64,000 bases of DNA from an uncultured Bacillota bacterium (GTDB lineage Bacteria > Bacillota_I > Bacilli_A > RFN20 > CAG-631): NCBI GenBank assembly GCA_902491575.1, contig CABUID010000003.1:66784-130783 (forward strand), written 5' to 3'. Shown here piece after piece: positions 44,480-53,496 of this stretch. The position numbers and the translations under genes are program-made. Under the pieces are notes generated by a model. It worked only from the letters and a program-made list of their open reading frames with translations, did not search any database and was not told the origin of the DNA. Numbering within the stretch: position 1 is the first letter of the stretch; each line of letters begins with the position of its first letter.

Positions 44480-45340
44480 TTATACCTCCAAATTCTCAAT
44501 GTTTATTTTACCAATTCTACCATTTTTAAAATCATTTAAGATTAACATTGCACTGCGCATAATATCCACTTCATTATTCTTCAATAAATGGCCCTTTGCG
44601 ATTGCAAATTCCTTTAAATAAGTATCACAATCTGTAAATTCAATAGAATATTTCTCATATAAAAGTTTTGGATATTGTTGATTTAAAAATAAAAGTGCAA
44701 TTTTAACAAGATCTAATGATGGTAAAATATTCTCTTTTATACAACCCATTAAAGCAAGTTTTATTCCCGATTGATTTTCCTTTAAATTAGGCCATAAAAT
44801 TCCTGGGGTATCCAATAAATCAAATCCTTCACAATGAACCCATTTTTGTGCTTTTGTAAAGCCAGGAATGTTTCCTACACCAGCACTTTTTCTTTTCGCT
44901 AATAAATTGATTAATGATGATTTTCCAACGTTAGGAATACCCACTACCATCACTCGAACATTTCTAGGTTTTAGACCTCTACTTACATCTTTTTCATACA
45001 AAGGCTTAGCTACCTCTTTAATTTTCAAGGTAATTGGTTGAATACAATTTTTATTATTCAAGTTCACATAAAGGAAATGAATATTTTCTTTTTGATAAAT
45101 TTGTTTATATTTTTCATTATATGTTTCATCAGCCAAATCCATTTTCGTTAAAACTTTCATATAAAATTTATTTTTCGCTAATTCTTGGATTATTGGATTA
45201 GATGAAGTGATAGGTGCTCGTGCATCACAAAGTTCAATCACCATATCGACTAAGTTTAATTTTTCCTTAATTTCACGAATAGCTTTCGCCATATGACCTG
45301 GAAACCAGTTGATGTTGGTTGTATTTTGTCGATTTTCCAT
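44480..45340 (-). CDS. rbgA: Ribosome biogenesis GTPase RbgA (YlqF)
   Basis: 286 residues. Circularly permuted GTPase: G4 TKMDLAD comes before G1 GIPNVGKSS and G3 DTPGILWP. The N-terminal INWFPGHMAKAIREIKEKL is diagnostic for RbgA/YlqF, which acts late in 50S subunit assembly. The C-terminal helical domain is present. GGAAGTGA precedes the ATG. Confidence 0.95.
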   Translation of the reverse strand: MENRQNTTNINWFPGHMAKAIREIKEKLNLVDMVIELCDARAPITSSNPIIQELAKNKFYMKVLTKMDLADETYNEKYKQIYQKENIHFLYVNLNNKNCIQPITLKIKEVAKPLYEKDVSRGLKPRNVRVMVVGIPNVGKSSLINLLAKRKSAGVGNIPGFTKAQKWVHCEGFDLLDTPGILWPNLKENQSGIKLALMGCIKENILPSLDLVKIALLFLNQQYPKLLYEKYSIEFTDCDTYLKEFAIAKGHLLKNNEVDIMRSAMLILNDFKNGRIGKINIENLEV

Positions 45341-45344
45341 TTTT

Positions 45345-45569
45345 TCACTTCCTTAATTTTTTTATAATGCTCTGTTCTTCTAAAAGTAATATTTTACTTA
45401 CCTGTTCATCATATAAATTATTTGCTAATTCTACTGATGTCCTTAAAAATGTAATAATCTCTTTAAAAAGAAATATTCATTTTTTAGCACTTTCAAAGTG
45501 ATTACCATTTATCCCGACATTATATTTTGTCGATTATCCATAGAATCAATTTCTATCTTTATTTTCCAT
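45345..45569 (-). pseudogene. Possible decayed small gene between lepB and rbgA
   Basis: A 75-codon frame from ATG 45569 to TGA 45345 looks coding but holds three internal stops (two TGA, one TAA, within the first 32 codons). The intact last part reads IFLFKEIITFLRTSVELA, then NNLYDEQVSKILLLEEQ and KKLRK, a charged amphipathic helix, and its stop overlaps the rbgA binding site as a real upstream gene would. It may be a degraded gene; sequence error is an alternative. No homologue recognised. Confidence 0.35.
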
Positions 45570-45607
45570 TTTGTCCTAAGTTTTTTATTAAACCTACCAA
45601 TTTTTAT

Positions 45608-46195
45608 TTATTTTCCACTTTTAAACCAATACCATTTTCTTGAAGCAATTGGGCAAGAATGGTAATTATTTTGCCCATCACATAAAGAAGAATGAACATC
45701 ATAAGTGGCATAAGAAAAACCATTTTTTGCTAAAATCGATTGAATATTTTCAACTACAGGCATAACGGTATTAACACGATTATCACCCACTAATAAATAT
45801 TCATTATCTTTTAATTCCCAATGAGTGATTTCAAAATCGATTGAACTTTTTATAAAAGAAAAATCTTGCGATATTTCCTGATGATTGATATAAAGTCGAT
45901 TGTCAACTAAATCAACCGTTTCGTTAGGTAAACCTAAAACTCTTTTAATAATGTAATATTCATCTTTTTTAGAATATTCACCAACAACAACATCAAAACG
46001 ATTAATTTTACTATTTTTGTTCACTTTGACCATATAACCGATTGAGCCATCATCAATAGAAGGATTCATAGAGGTTCCATTTACAACAACTTTTACAAAT
46101 GTTAATTTGAAAACTATTAAAACTACACAAACAAGGATGCCAACACTTAAAAGTATGTTTAAAGTTATATCTAACCATTTTTTTTTCGATTTCAA
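45608..46195 (-). CDS. lepB: Signal peptidase I
   Basis: 195 residues. One N-terminal helix, catalytic Ser42 in NGTSMNPS and catalytic Lys84 in YYIIKRVLGLP, then VGDNRVNT (usual GDNR box). It cleaves secretory signal peptides on the outer face of the membrane. Starts with TTG at 46195, supported by GGGAG eight bases upstream; no alternative ATG fits. A longer CxxxC-rich tail (SSLCDGQNNYHSCPIASRKWYW) at the end is unusual in the family. Position between rplS and rbgA matches Bacillus-like synteny. Confidence 0.93.
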   Translation of the reverse strand: MKSKKKWLDITLNILLSVGILVCVVLIVFKLTFVKVVVNGTSMNPSIDDGSIGYMVKVNKNSKINRFDVVVGEYSKKDEYYIIKRVLGLPNETVDLVDNRLYINHQEISQDFSFIKSSIDFEITHWELKDNEYLLVGDNRVNTVMPVVENIQSILAKNGFSYATYDVHSSLCDGQNNYHSCPIASRKWYWFKSGK

Positions 46196-46217
46196 AATAA
46201 CATCTCCCTTCTTTTAC

Positions 46218-46246
46218 ATTATACAATTTTTTGAAACACATATAAA
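46218..46246 (-). promoter_or_regulatory. Promoter of lepB
   Basis: Minus strand TTTATA, 17 bases, TATAAT. Confidence 0.5.
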
Positions 46247-46250
46247 GAAA

Positions 46251-46274
46251 AAAGAGTAATATATATTACTCTTT
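46251..46274 (-). terminator. Terminator of rplS
   Basis: AAAGAGTAAT / ATTACTCTTT, 4-base loop, then TTTTTTC on the minus strand. Confidence 0.85.
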
Positions 46275-46294
46275 GGTCACTATCTATCCAATTT

Positions 46295-46642
46295 TTATAT
46301 TTTTTGAGCAATTCTTGATGCTTTTCCTTTAAGTCCACGAAGATAATATAATTTAGCTCTTCTAACTTTTCCATGACTTACAACTTTAACATATGCAAGG
46401 ATTGGACTATTTACAGGAAATACTCTTTCTACACCAACACCATTAGAAATTTTTCTAACAGTAAATGATTTTGAAACTCCTTCGCCTCTTTTTTTAATTA
46501 CCAAGCCTTGGTAATCTTGAACTCTTTTCTTATTTCCTTCAATAATATTAACACCTACAATTACAGTGTCACCAATTTTAATTTCAGGAATATCCGAACG
46601 AATTTGAGTTGCAGTAACTTCTTGTACTAATTTCATATTCAT
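46295..46642 (-). CDS. rplS: 50S ribosomal protein L19
   Basis: 115 residues with the L19 hallmarks DIPEIKIGDTVIVGV, GVGVERVFPVNSP and RRAKLYYLRGLKGKASRI. It sits at the 30S-50S interface. GGAGAA lies nine bases before the ATG at 46642. Preceded by a structured leader (46655-46735). Confidence 0.97.
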   Translation of the reverse strand: MNMKLVQEVTATQIRSDIPEIKIGDTVIVGVNIIEGNKKRVQDYQGLVIKKRGEGVSKSFTVRKISNGVGVERVFPVNSPILAYVKVVSHGKVRRAKLYYLRGLKGKASRIAQKI

Positions 46643-46654
46643 AGTATCAGTTCT

Positions 46655-46735
46655 CCTTTATCATTTATCATTTTCTACAAGATGTTCATAGACCGTGACT
46701 ATTTTCTAGCGGAACACCAGGTCGCATTAACGCTA
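46655..46735 (-). ncRNA. Candidate L19 leader RNA (ribosomal protein autoregulation)
   Basis: In the trmD-rplS gap the minus strand has GACC...GGTC enclosing a small CTA/TAG hairpin, and GGTGTTC inside it can pair with GAACATC downstream, giving a pseudoknot. Position matches the known Firmicutes L19 leader, but I assign it from place and folding, not from a consensus match. Confidence 0.5.
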
Positions 46736-46772
46736 TAATATTGTAACAAATTTATTCAACTTTATCAAGAGT

Positions 46773-47534
46773 TTATTTCATAAACTTTTTTGCTTTTTTA
46801 ATGGCATTTTTTTGTGAAGAATCATTTTCTAATTCTTCAAACCATTTTTTTTCTTGTGGATTAAAATTTGAAATATTTACAAGTTCTGGTCTTGTCTTTA
46901 ATGTTTTTAGAACACTTTGTTTAAATCGGTATTCGCCAATAATTTGATGATTTCCAGAAAATAAAATGTCTGGAACTTCGTAATGATCATAAATTCGAGG
47001 CGAAGTATATTGAGGATATTCTAAAAGTTGATTTTCAAAAGATTCATCCTTTAATGATAATGAATTGATTGTCCCATCTAATAAACGAATAATGGAATCC
47101 GCAACCACCATAGCCGGAATTTCCCCACCCGTTAAAATATAATCACCAATGCAAATTTCACCATCAATATAATGAAGAATTCGCTCGTCGATTCCTTCAT
47201 AATGACCACAAATTAAAATTATATGTTCCATATTGGCTAATTCATGTGCCATTTTTTGATTATAAACTTTTCCTTTAGCAGAAAGTAAAAACACTTTACT
47301 ATTTTCTTTCTTATAACATTTCAAACAATCGACTATTGGCTGAAGTTTTAAAATCATTCCTGCTCCTCCACCATAGGGAGCATCATCTACTCTTTTTAAA
47401 CGATCAGCAGAAAAATCACGAAAATTGACAACTTCTAATTCTACAATTTTTTTTTCAATTGCTCTTTTTATAATGGATGTATTTGCAAAAGTATCAAATT
47501 GTTCTTTAAATAAAGTTAAAATTGTAATTTTCAT
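46773..47534 (-). CDS. trmD: tRNA (guanine37-N1)-methyltransferase
   Basis: 253 residues. The SPOUT knot motifs are intact: GGGAGMILK, ICGHYEGIDERI and EICIGDYILTGGEIPAMVVADS. It makes m1G37 in tRNAs for Leu, Pro and Arg, preventing frameshifts. Its start overlaps the rimM stop by 4 bases. The C-terminal helix domain is complete and ends in a Lys-rich tail. Confidence 0.97.
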   Translation of the reverse strand: MKITILTLFKEQFDTFANTSIIKRAIEKKIVELEVVNFRDFSADRLKRVDDAPYGGGAGMILKLQPIVDCLKCYKKENSKVFLLSAKGKVYNQKMAHELANMEHIILICGHYEGIDERILHYIDGEICIGDYILTGGEIPAMVVADSIIRLLDGTINSLSLKDESFENQLLEYPQYTSPRIYDHYEVPDILFSGNHQIIGEYRFKQSVLKTLKTRPELVNISNFNPQEKKWFEELENDSSQKNAIKKAKKFMK

Positions 47535-48040
47535 TCTTCAATCATTCCTTTAATCGGTAATAGTTCAATTTTTTTTGCATCTATGTCTACATTTTTTATG
47601 AAATTTTTAACAAAAGGATATAATAAGTCTTTTTTACCAGGTCTTTGTATTCGTAAAATAAGATGCGAACCCGAGTCAAACATATCAATAACCATTCCAA
47701 TTTTTTCATTTTGATAAAAAACTTCACATTGCCATAAATCTGCATAATAATAAGTGTCAGACTTTAAATCATCTTTTGGCTTTTCGATTAAAATTTGATA
47801 ACCAATATATTTTTCTACTAAGTTAGGATTATTTAAGCCTTCAAATAAAAGAATATCGAGCCCTTTATTGGATCTATATCCTTCTATTTTCAAGAATTCT
47901 TTATTTTGATTATAAGGCGAATATACAATCACTTTATTTCCTTTTTGATATCTTTCTTTAGCGAAATCCGTATTGGATTTTACTTTCACTTCTCCATGAA
48001 CACCAAAAATTCCTACTATTGTTCCTAAAATTACTTCCAT
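47531..48040 (-). CDS. rimM: Ribosome maturation factor RimM
   Basis: 169 residues: GTIVGIFGVHGEVKVKSNTD starts the RimM domain, and the C-terminal PRC-barrel part has YADLWQCEVF ... GMVIDMFDSGSHLILRI and LYPFVKNFIKNVDIDAKKI. It assists 30S 3'-major domain maturation through S19. Overlaps trmD by 4 bases (ATGA). Confidence 0.96.
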   Translation of the reverse strand: MEVILGTIVGIFGVHGEVKVKSNTDFAKERYQKGNKVIVYSPYNQNKEFLKIEGYRSNKGLDILLFEGLNNPNLVEKYIGYQILIEKPKDDLKSDTYYYADLWQCEVFYQNEKIGMVIDMFDSGSHLILRIQRPGKKDLLYPFVKNFIKNVDIDAKKIELLPIKGMIEE

Positions 48041-48085
48041 AAGTTCTCTCCTTTATAGGAAAAAATAGATGATACCATCATCTAT

Positions 48086-48334
48086 TTATTCATCATAAGA
48101 TTCAAATATAACACGTATGTGTTTTTGCTCAAGACGTGATTTTACAGAAACTACCTTTCGAATAGCATTCGCAACACAGCCACCTTTTCCAATTAAACGC
48201 GCAGTATCTGCCTTATCTGTAATCACGATTATTTCAGTGACTTCTGATTCCTCTATAGCAGGAACTGTTTTTATCATTAAAGATGATTTGTTAGAAATCA
48301 TTGGTTCAACAATTTCCCTAACTAATTCTTCCAT
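48086..48334 (-). CDS. khpA: RNA-binding protein KhpA (KH domain)
   Basis: 82 residues, a single type II KH domain with the RNA-binding loop IGKGGCVANAIRKVV (GxxG). YlqC/KhpA pairs with KhpB to bind many RNAs and affects cell division and elongation in streptococci. It sits between rpsP and rimM, its standard place. Confidence 0.93.
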   Translation of the reverse strand: MEELVREIVEPMISNKSSLMIKTVPAIEESEVTEIIVITDKADTARLIGKGGCVANAIRKVVSVKSRLEQKHIRVIFESYDE

Positions 48335-48339
48335 GATAA

Positions 48340-48618
48340 TTAATTACCTTTCTTATGAGTTTCTTCGTGAATTCTCTTTAAAACACCATTTTGAGATAAG
48401 AAAGTTCGAACGGTATCTGATGGTTGAGCTCCTTTTTTAATCCATTCATAAGCTTTATCTGCATCAATTTTTACAGTTGCTGGATTCGTAGTTGGATCAT
48501 AATAACCTAAAATTTCAATAAAACGACCATCTCTAGGATAACGTGAATCTGCTACTACTATTCTATATGAAGCCAATTTATGACGTCCATTTCTTTGCAT
48601 TCTAATTTTAACTGCCAT
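48340..48618 (-). CDS. rpsP: 30S ribosomal protein S16
   Basis: 92 residues starting AVKIRMQRNGRHKLASYRIVVADSRYPRDG, unmistakable S16, with GYYDPTTNPATVKID following. ATG at 48618 has a strong AGGAGG site; a longer reading to 48708 covers the promoter and is not real. First gene of rpsP-khpA-rimM-trmD(-rplS). Confidence 0.97.
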   Translation of the reverse strand: MAVKIRMQRNGRHKLASYRIVVADSRYPRDGRFIEILGYYDPTTNPATVKIDADKAYEWIKKGAQPSDTVRTFLSQNGVLKRIHEETHKKGN

Positions 48619-48649
48619 TGTAAATTCCTCCTTTTTTATTTTCTTCTTT

Positions 48650-48677
48650 ATTATAACATAAGAAAAAAACCTGTCAA
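48650..48677 (-). promoter_or_regulatory. Strong promoter of the rpsP operon
   Basis: Minus strand TTGACA, 16 bases, extended -10 TGTTATAAT; essentially consensus. Confidence 0.85.
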
Positions 48678-48711
48678 GTATTTTTGCTTTACAATCATGC
48701 AAAAGCAAAAA

Positions 48712-48734
48712 AAAAGACCCTTTCGGAGTCTTTT
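48712..48734 (-). terminator. Terminator of acpP
   Basis: AAAAGACTCC / GGGTCTTTT with a GAAA tetraloop, then T9 on the minus strand. Confidence 0.9.
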
Positions 48735-48741
48735 AATGAAA

Positions 48742-48969
48742 CTATTTTACTTTTGATTCGCAATATTTAACAATATCGCCAACCGTGTGAAGATTATTAA
48801 CATCTTCATCTTCTACTGTTAAACCAAATTCTTCTTCAAGTTCCATGATAATTTGCATAACAGATAAAGAATCAGCTTCTAAATCCTCTACAATATTTGA
48901 TTCCATCGTTATTCTATCTTCACTTACGCCAAGTTGCTCAACTAAAATCTTTTTAATTCTTTCAAACAT
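48742..48969 (-). CDS. acpP: Acyl carrier protein
   Basis: 75 residues, acidic, with Ser34 in EADSLSVMQ as the phosphopantetheine site. It carries acyl chains in fatty acid and phospholipid synthesis. ATG at 48969 has GGAGGT eight bases upstream; an upstream in-frame TTG overlaps that site. The plsX-fabD-fabG genes that usually accompany it are absent here. Confidence 0.96.
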   Translation of the reverse strand: MFERIKKILVEQLGVSEDRITMESNIVEDLEADSLSVMQIIMELEEEFGLTVEDEDVNNLHTVGDIVKYCESKVK

Positions 48970-49033
48970 TTTAATTACCTCCAAACATTTTGCATATTTA
49001 TTCTATATGATTGCAATTCTTTTGTCAAATCAT

Positions 49034-51040
49034 CTAATCCACATATTTTTCTGAATTGTGAATAATTTTTAAATTTTCTTCGATTGTTTTGTTAAATCTT
49101 GTCCGATTTTCTATGATATATTTTGCATCTTTACTAGCGACGAGTAAAATATTAAAATCATCAATTAAGTTTGCAATTGTAAATGGCGATTTCCCTGACT
49201 GCATCCAACCTAGCATATCCCCAGCACCTCTTTTCTTTAAATCATATTTTGATATTTTAAAACCATCATTGGTACTAGAAATAAAGTTCAGTCTATCCAC
49301 CGCATCTTTATCTTCTGTAGAAGATAAAAGATAACAATATCCTTTATTTCCATATCGAGCTATTCTTCCTCTTAACTGATGAATTTGTGCTAATCCAAAT
49401 CGCTCAGCATTATAAATAATCATCATATTCGCATCTAAAACATTAATTCCTACTTCAATGACTGTCGTAGAAACTAAAATTTGCGTTTCTCCTTTTGCAA
49501 AAAAATCTAAAACATTTTTTTTGTCTTCTGTTGTCATTTTGCCATGTAGTAAACCTATATTGTAAGATTGAAATTCTCTTTGTAATTGCTTTTGAATTTC
49601 AATCACATTGGCTATTTCTAGTGTTGACTCATCAATACTAGGACAAACCACATAAATTTTCTGATTGGATTTTAAATAGTCGAATATGAAATCTTTTATC
49701 TTTCCTATTGAATTTTCATTAATAAAATAAGTATAAATCTTTCTATTTTGATAAGGATAATTTTGAATGGTTGAAACAGACATATCCATGTATATGGTGG
49801 AAGCTAAAGTTCTAGGTATTGGCGTGGCAGACATATATAAGACATCCATCATAACACCTTTTTCTTTTAAGGTTGCTCTTTGTTTTACTCCAAATCGATG
49901 TTGCTCATCAATAATGGCAAGTCCCAAACGATGATAAAAAACATTTTCTTGAATCAGTGCATGGGTGCCAATAATCACATCTACATCACCATTTTTAATT
50001 TTTTCTAATACTTCTTTTTTTTCTTTTTGCGCCATATCCGACACTAATAAAGAAACTTTTAATTTACTATTTGTTAATAATGGTAAAAAACTATTGTAAT
50101 GTTGTCTAGCTAAGATATCTGTTGGAACCATTAAAGTACCCTGATATCCTGAAGTATAATTTGCGATTAAAGCAATAAAGGCTACAATTGTTTTACCACT
50201 TCCAACATCACCTTGTAATAATCTAGACATCGTTTTTTTCGATTGCATATCTTCTAAAATTTCTTTGATAACAAATTTTTGGTCTTGTGTCAATTCAAAA
50301 GGTAAACGATGAATGAATTGTTTCACGATTTCAAAATTTATCGTTTTTTCCTTCTCAGGTAAGTCATTTTGATAACACTCTCTTTTTAATATACCTAGCA
50401 AGCAAAAATTTAAAAACTCTTCATATTTTAAATAACGATAAGCTTGTTTTAAATCTTCTTCATGACATGGAAAATGAATAAAATAAAGAGCATCTTTTAA
50501 AGAAATTAATTTATATTTTTTTAATAATTCTTCTGGAATTTTATCCTCAAGAAGATCTAATGCTAAAGCTTGATGATAAATATATTGAATAAATTGTCTA
50601 TAGGTATAATCTTTTACATTCGCTGGTAATGAATAAATCGCAGTATATTTTTCATGATTTGCTAATTCTCCCATAAAAAAATTTGACACACTTATTTCAT
50701 TTAAAAAATAATTATATTTTCCTATTAAAACCATTTTTGCCCCTTCATATAAAAATTTTGTATTTGCAAAATGATTAAACATTATCACCTTTACAGATTG
50801 TTCTTTATTGGCCACTACAAATGATGTTTTGATTCTTCCTTTTGTTATTCTTTCCATTTTTACTTTCGAAGCAATCTTCCCCTCAAAAGAAACTTTTTGT
50901 TCATGCAAAGACATTTTTAAAACATCATTTTGATAATGATCATAGCGATAGGGGTAATAACGAAGGATATCCATTATGGAATGAAAATGTAATAAAGAGA
51001 TAATTTCTTTTCTTTTTTCTGTCAATTTTATATTTTCCAA
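49034..51040 (-). CDS. recG: ATP-dependent DNA helicase RecG
   Basis: 668 residues. Wedge/OB domain at the N-terminus, Walker A GDVGSGKT, DEQH box IIDEQHRFGVKQR, motif III YMSATPIPRTLA and C-terminal helicase with QIHQLRGRIARYG. It remodels stalled replication forks and Holliday junctions. The start is TTG at 51040 supported by a perfect AAAGGAGG; no ATG fits. Slightly shorter than B. subtilis RecG. Confidence 0.96.
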   Translation of the reverse strand: MENIKLTEKRKEIISLLHFHSIMDILRYYPYRYDHYQNDVLKMSLHEQKVSFEGKIASKVKMERITKGRIKTSFVVANKEQSVKVIMFNHFANTKFLYEGAKMVLIGKYNYFLNEISVSNFFMGELANHEKYTAIYSLPANVKDYTYRQFIQYIYHQALALDLLEDKIPEELLKKYKLISLKDALYFIHFPCHEEDLKQAYRYLKYEEFLNFCLLGILKRECYQNDLPEKEKTINFEIVKQFIHRLPFELTQDQKFVIKEILEDMQSKKTMSRLLQGDVGSGKTIVAFIALIANYTSGYQGTLMVPTDILARQHYNSFLPLLTNSKLKVSLLVSDMAQKEKKEVLEKIKNGDVDVIIGTHALIQENVFYHRLGLAIIDEQHRFGVKQRATLKEKGVMMDVLYMSATPIPRTLASTIYMDMSVSTIQNYPYQNRKIYTYFINENSIGKIKDFIFDYLKSNQKIYVVCPSIDESTLEIANVIEIQKQLQREFQSYNIGLLHGKMTTEDKKNVLDFFAKGETQILVSTTVIEVGINVLDANMMIIYNAERFGLAQIHQLRGRIARYGNKGYCYLLSSTEDKDAVDRLNFISSTNDGFKISKYDLKKRGAGDMLGWMQSGKSPFTIANLIDDFNILLVASKDAKYIIENRTRFNKTIEENLKIIHNSEKYVD

Positions 51041-51108
51041 AATTATCCCTCCTTTATCATCACTGAAATAAATATATCATAAATCTCATTGTTAATAAAC
51101 ATAAAAAA

Positions 51109-51129
51109 AGAAGCAAAGAATTTGCTTCT
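51109..51129 (-). terminator. Terminator of the 117-residue membrane protein gene
   Basis: AGAAGCAAA / TTTGCTTCT, 3-base loop, T7 on the minus strand. Confidence 0.85.
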
Positions 51130-51141
51130 AGTATTTTGGAA

Positions 51142-51495
51142 TTAAGAATTAATGATTAAAGAAATCACAAAAAGTAAAATATAAATAATCGGATAAATAA
51201 TATTTAAAATCAACATTACTTTTCCACTTTTGGCTTTATATTTTTTACCAATACAACTAAAAATGATTCCTAAGACTGAAATGCCTGAACTGATTGCAGA
51301 ACTTATAAGCGAAAGAACAGCTAACATAGCAGCACCAATTCCGTTTCCAGCATTTCCTCCATTTTTAACCACTATAATTTCAGACATGAAACTAACAAGA
51401 AATAATGTAGAAATGATAAATCCTACACTTGCTATAATGGTTACTATTAATGCTATTATCCAACATACTTTATACTTTTTTTCTTTATTTTCCAT
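51142..51495 (-). CDS. Small membrane protein, three helices
   Basis: About 117 residues: a charged MENKEKKYK start, helices near 10-33, 48-72 and 90-112, and a Gly/Asn loop (KNGGNAGNGIGAA). The overall layout resembles DUF4190-type small membrane proteins but the match is weak. No ribosome binding site is seen before either ATG (51495 or 51513), and a TATAAT box lies only a few bases upstream, so the message could be leaderless. Inserted between fakA and recG. Confidence 0.6.
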   Translation of the reverse strand: MENKEKKYKVCWIIALIVTIIASVGFIISTLFLVSFMSEIIVVKNGGNAGNGIGAAMLAVLSLISSAISSGISVLGIIFSCIGKKYKAKSGKVMLILNIIYPIIYILLFVISLIINS

Positions 51496-51583
51496 ATATT
51501 TATTATATATCATTTCATCTAGAAATGCTAATAATCATTATCATTTGACATAAAAACAACAATTTCCTGCAAACAATTATTAA

Positions 51584-51607
51584 AAAATGGAAGTTTTCTT
51601 CCATTTT
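51584..51607 (-). terminator. Terminator of fakA
   Basis: AAAATGGAAG / CTTCCATTTT, TTTT loop, next to the stop; A/T run follows. Confidence 0.8.
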
Positions 51608-51608
51608 T

Positions 51609-53240
51609 TTATTCTACAGCAAGTAATAATTGATATACAGGTTGATCGCCTTGTTGCACTTCAACTTCAACATGTATATAAGTTTCTTTTATATATTTCT
51701 CTAAAGCTTTTACTGTCTTTTTAGAAACATCACAACCAGCAATAATCGTAACGATTTCAGCATCATAATTCATCATTGAAGTAATTAAATTAATCGCTAC
51801 TTTTGTAATATCTTTTGATGCAGAAATTATCTTTTTTTCTTTAATGCCTATGAAGTCACCAGATTTGATGGCTACACCATTCAGTTTTGAATCACGAACA
51901 GCCGTTGTAATTTGCCCACATGTAACTCTTTTTGTAGCAGCAAACATCTCAATTAAATTTTCTTCAATATTACAATCTGGGTTAAAACCCATACAAGCAG
52001 AAATTCCCTGTTGAATAGAAGTCGTTGGAACGATTCTTGTCACAATACCTTTTTTATTTAAAATTTCTGCAGCTTGTTTAGCAGACATAATGATGTTACT
52101 ATTGTTTGGTAAAATAATTACAGATTCAGGATTTAATTTACTAATTGCTTTTACAAAATCATCAATAGAAGGATTCATCGTTTGACCACCTGAGATAATA
52201 ATATCTACTCTTAATTGTTTAAATAAACGATTTAAGCCTTCACCAATAGCCACTGTAACAATCGCTTGTTTCTTTCTTTCTGGTTTTTTTACTAATTTTT
52301 GATGTTGTTCATCCATATTTTCAACTTTAATCGTTACAAATTCGCCATATTGTTGTGCAAAGTTGAAAACATCTCCAGGTTTATAAGTATGAACATGCAC
52401 TTTTACTAAATCATCATCATTTACTAAAACTACAGAAGCGCCAACTGTTTCCAAAAAAGTTCTTAAATCATCTTGGTTATAAGGAATTTTATTTTCATCT
52501 TCAGGCATCAAACGCATAATAAATTCTGTACAATAGCCAAATTCATCTTCTTCATTATCTTCTACTTTATCAAATAGAACATATTTTGTATCGTGTGAAC
52601 TTTCTAATTTTGCTTCAATAACATGACCTTTAGCAGCTTCTAAGAAACCTTCTAAAATCTTGACAATACCTGCTCCTCCAGAATCGACAACTCCTGCTTC
52701 TTTTAATACAGGAAGTAAGTTAGGGGTATTATCTAAAGTTATACGTGCCTTGATAACCATAGCTTCTAACAATTCTGTTAAATCAACGCTTGAATTTTGA
52801 CTCATATAATGACTACATTCTTCTGCAGATTCTTTAATTACGGTAAGCATCGTACCTTCTACAGGTTTTAATACTGCTTTATAAGCTCTTTCTGTACCAC
52901 TTTTAAATGCTTTGACGATATCTTCAAGCAATAAATCTTTTTTATCTTTTATTGCTTCACCAAAACCTCTAAAAATTTGTGATAAAATTACTCCAGAATT
53001 TCCACGCGCTCCTAATAAAAGTCCCTTTGAAAAAGTTGTAGCTAGTTCCCCACAATTATTTGTTTCAAAATTCGTGATATTCTTTATTCCACTTTGAATC
53101 GTCATCATCATATTGGTTCCAGTATCCCCATCTGGAATTGGAAAAACATTCAAAGCATCTATATCCTTATAATTATTTGCGATGTTGTTAGCTCCTGAAA
53201 CGAAAATGTTTCTTAGGGCTTCAGCACTAATATTTGTCAT
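51609..53240 (-). CDS. fakA: Fatty acid kinase FakA (YloV, DhaL/DAK2 family)
   Basis: 543 residues. N-terminal DhaL nucleotide-binding domain with NVFPIPDGDTGTNMMMT and GARGNSGVILSQIFRGF, middle FakA domain and a C-terminal DegV-like part. With FakB it phosphorylates exogenous fatty acids so they enter phospholipid synthesis through PlsX/PlsY. FakB is not in the window. GAGGT precedes the ATG. The asp23-like gene that usually stands directly upstream is missing. Confidence 0.94.
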   Translation of the reverse strand: MTNISAEALRNIFVSGANNIANNYKDIDALNVFPIPDGDTGTNMMMTIQSGIKNITNFETNNCGELATTFSKGLLLGARGNSGVILSQIFRGFGEAIKDKKDLLLEDIVKAFKSGTERAYKAVLKPVEGTMLTVIKESAEECSHYMSQNSSVDLTELLEAMVIKARITLDNTPNLLPVLKEAGVVDSGGAGIVKILEGFLEAAKGHVIEAKLESSHDTKYVLFDKVEDNEEDEFGYCTEFIMRLMPEDENKIPYNQDDLRTFLETVGASVVLVNDDDLVKVHVHTYKPGDVFNFAQQYGEFVTIKVENMDEQHQKLVKKPERKKQAIVTVAIGEGLNRLFKQLRVDIIISGGQTMNPSIDDFVKAISKLNPESVIILPNNSNIIMSAKQAAEILNKKGIVTRIVPTTSIQQGISACMGFNPDCNIEENLIEMFAATKRVTCGQITTAVRDSKLNGVAIKSGDFIGIKEKKIISASKDITKVAINLITSMMNYDAEIVTIIAGCDVSKKTVKALEKYIKETYIHVEVEVQQGDQPVYQLLLAVE

Positions 53241-53333
53241 TTTTATTTACCTCATTATCTATCATATATTTATACATTTTTAATGTTAAGTTACTCATAT
53301 CTTGAATTATGTTTTTAGTCATAATACAAAAGT

Positions 53334-53362
53334 ATTATAAACTTTTTTTTTTTATTTGTAAA
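53334..53362 (-). promoter_or_regulatory. Promoter of fakA
   Basis: Minus strand TTTACA, 17 bases (A-tract), TATAAT; leader about 87 bases. Confidence 0.65.
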
Positions 53363-53435
53363 TACTTTATTTCTCGTCAAAGCAATCCATGAAAAAATAT
53401 CCAATGAAAAAAAACGTTTTTTTTATAAAATTATA

Positions 53436-53464
53436 TTGAATTTTTTCTAATTTCGTGATATTAT
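53436..53464 (+). promoter_or_regulatory. Promoter of rpmB
   Basis: TTGAAT, 17 bases, extended -10 TGATATTAT. Confidence 0.65.
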
Positions 53465-53496
53465 ATACCAGCATGAGTTCATAAGGAGGTCTTAAC

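Noticed and set aside
45319..45501. Plus-strand frame of 60 codons between rbgA and lepB
   Set aside because: No ribosome binding site and composition of a complement strand; the minus strand carries the better coding signal.
48619..48708. N-terminal extension of S16
   Set aside because: The extra 30 codons overlie a consensus promoter, and a strong ribosome binding site precedes the ATG at 48618.
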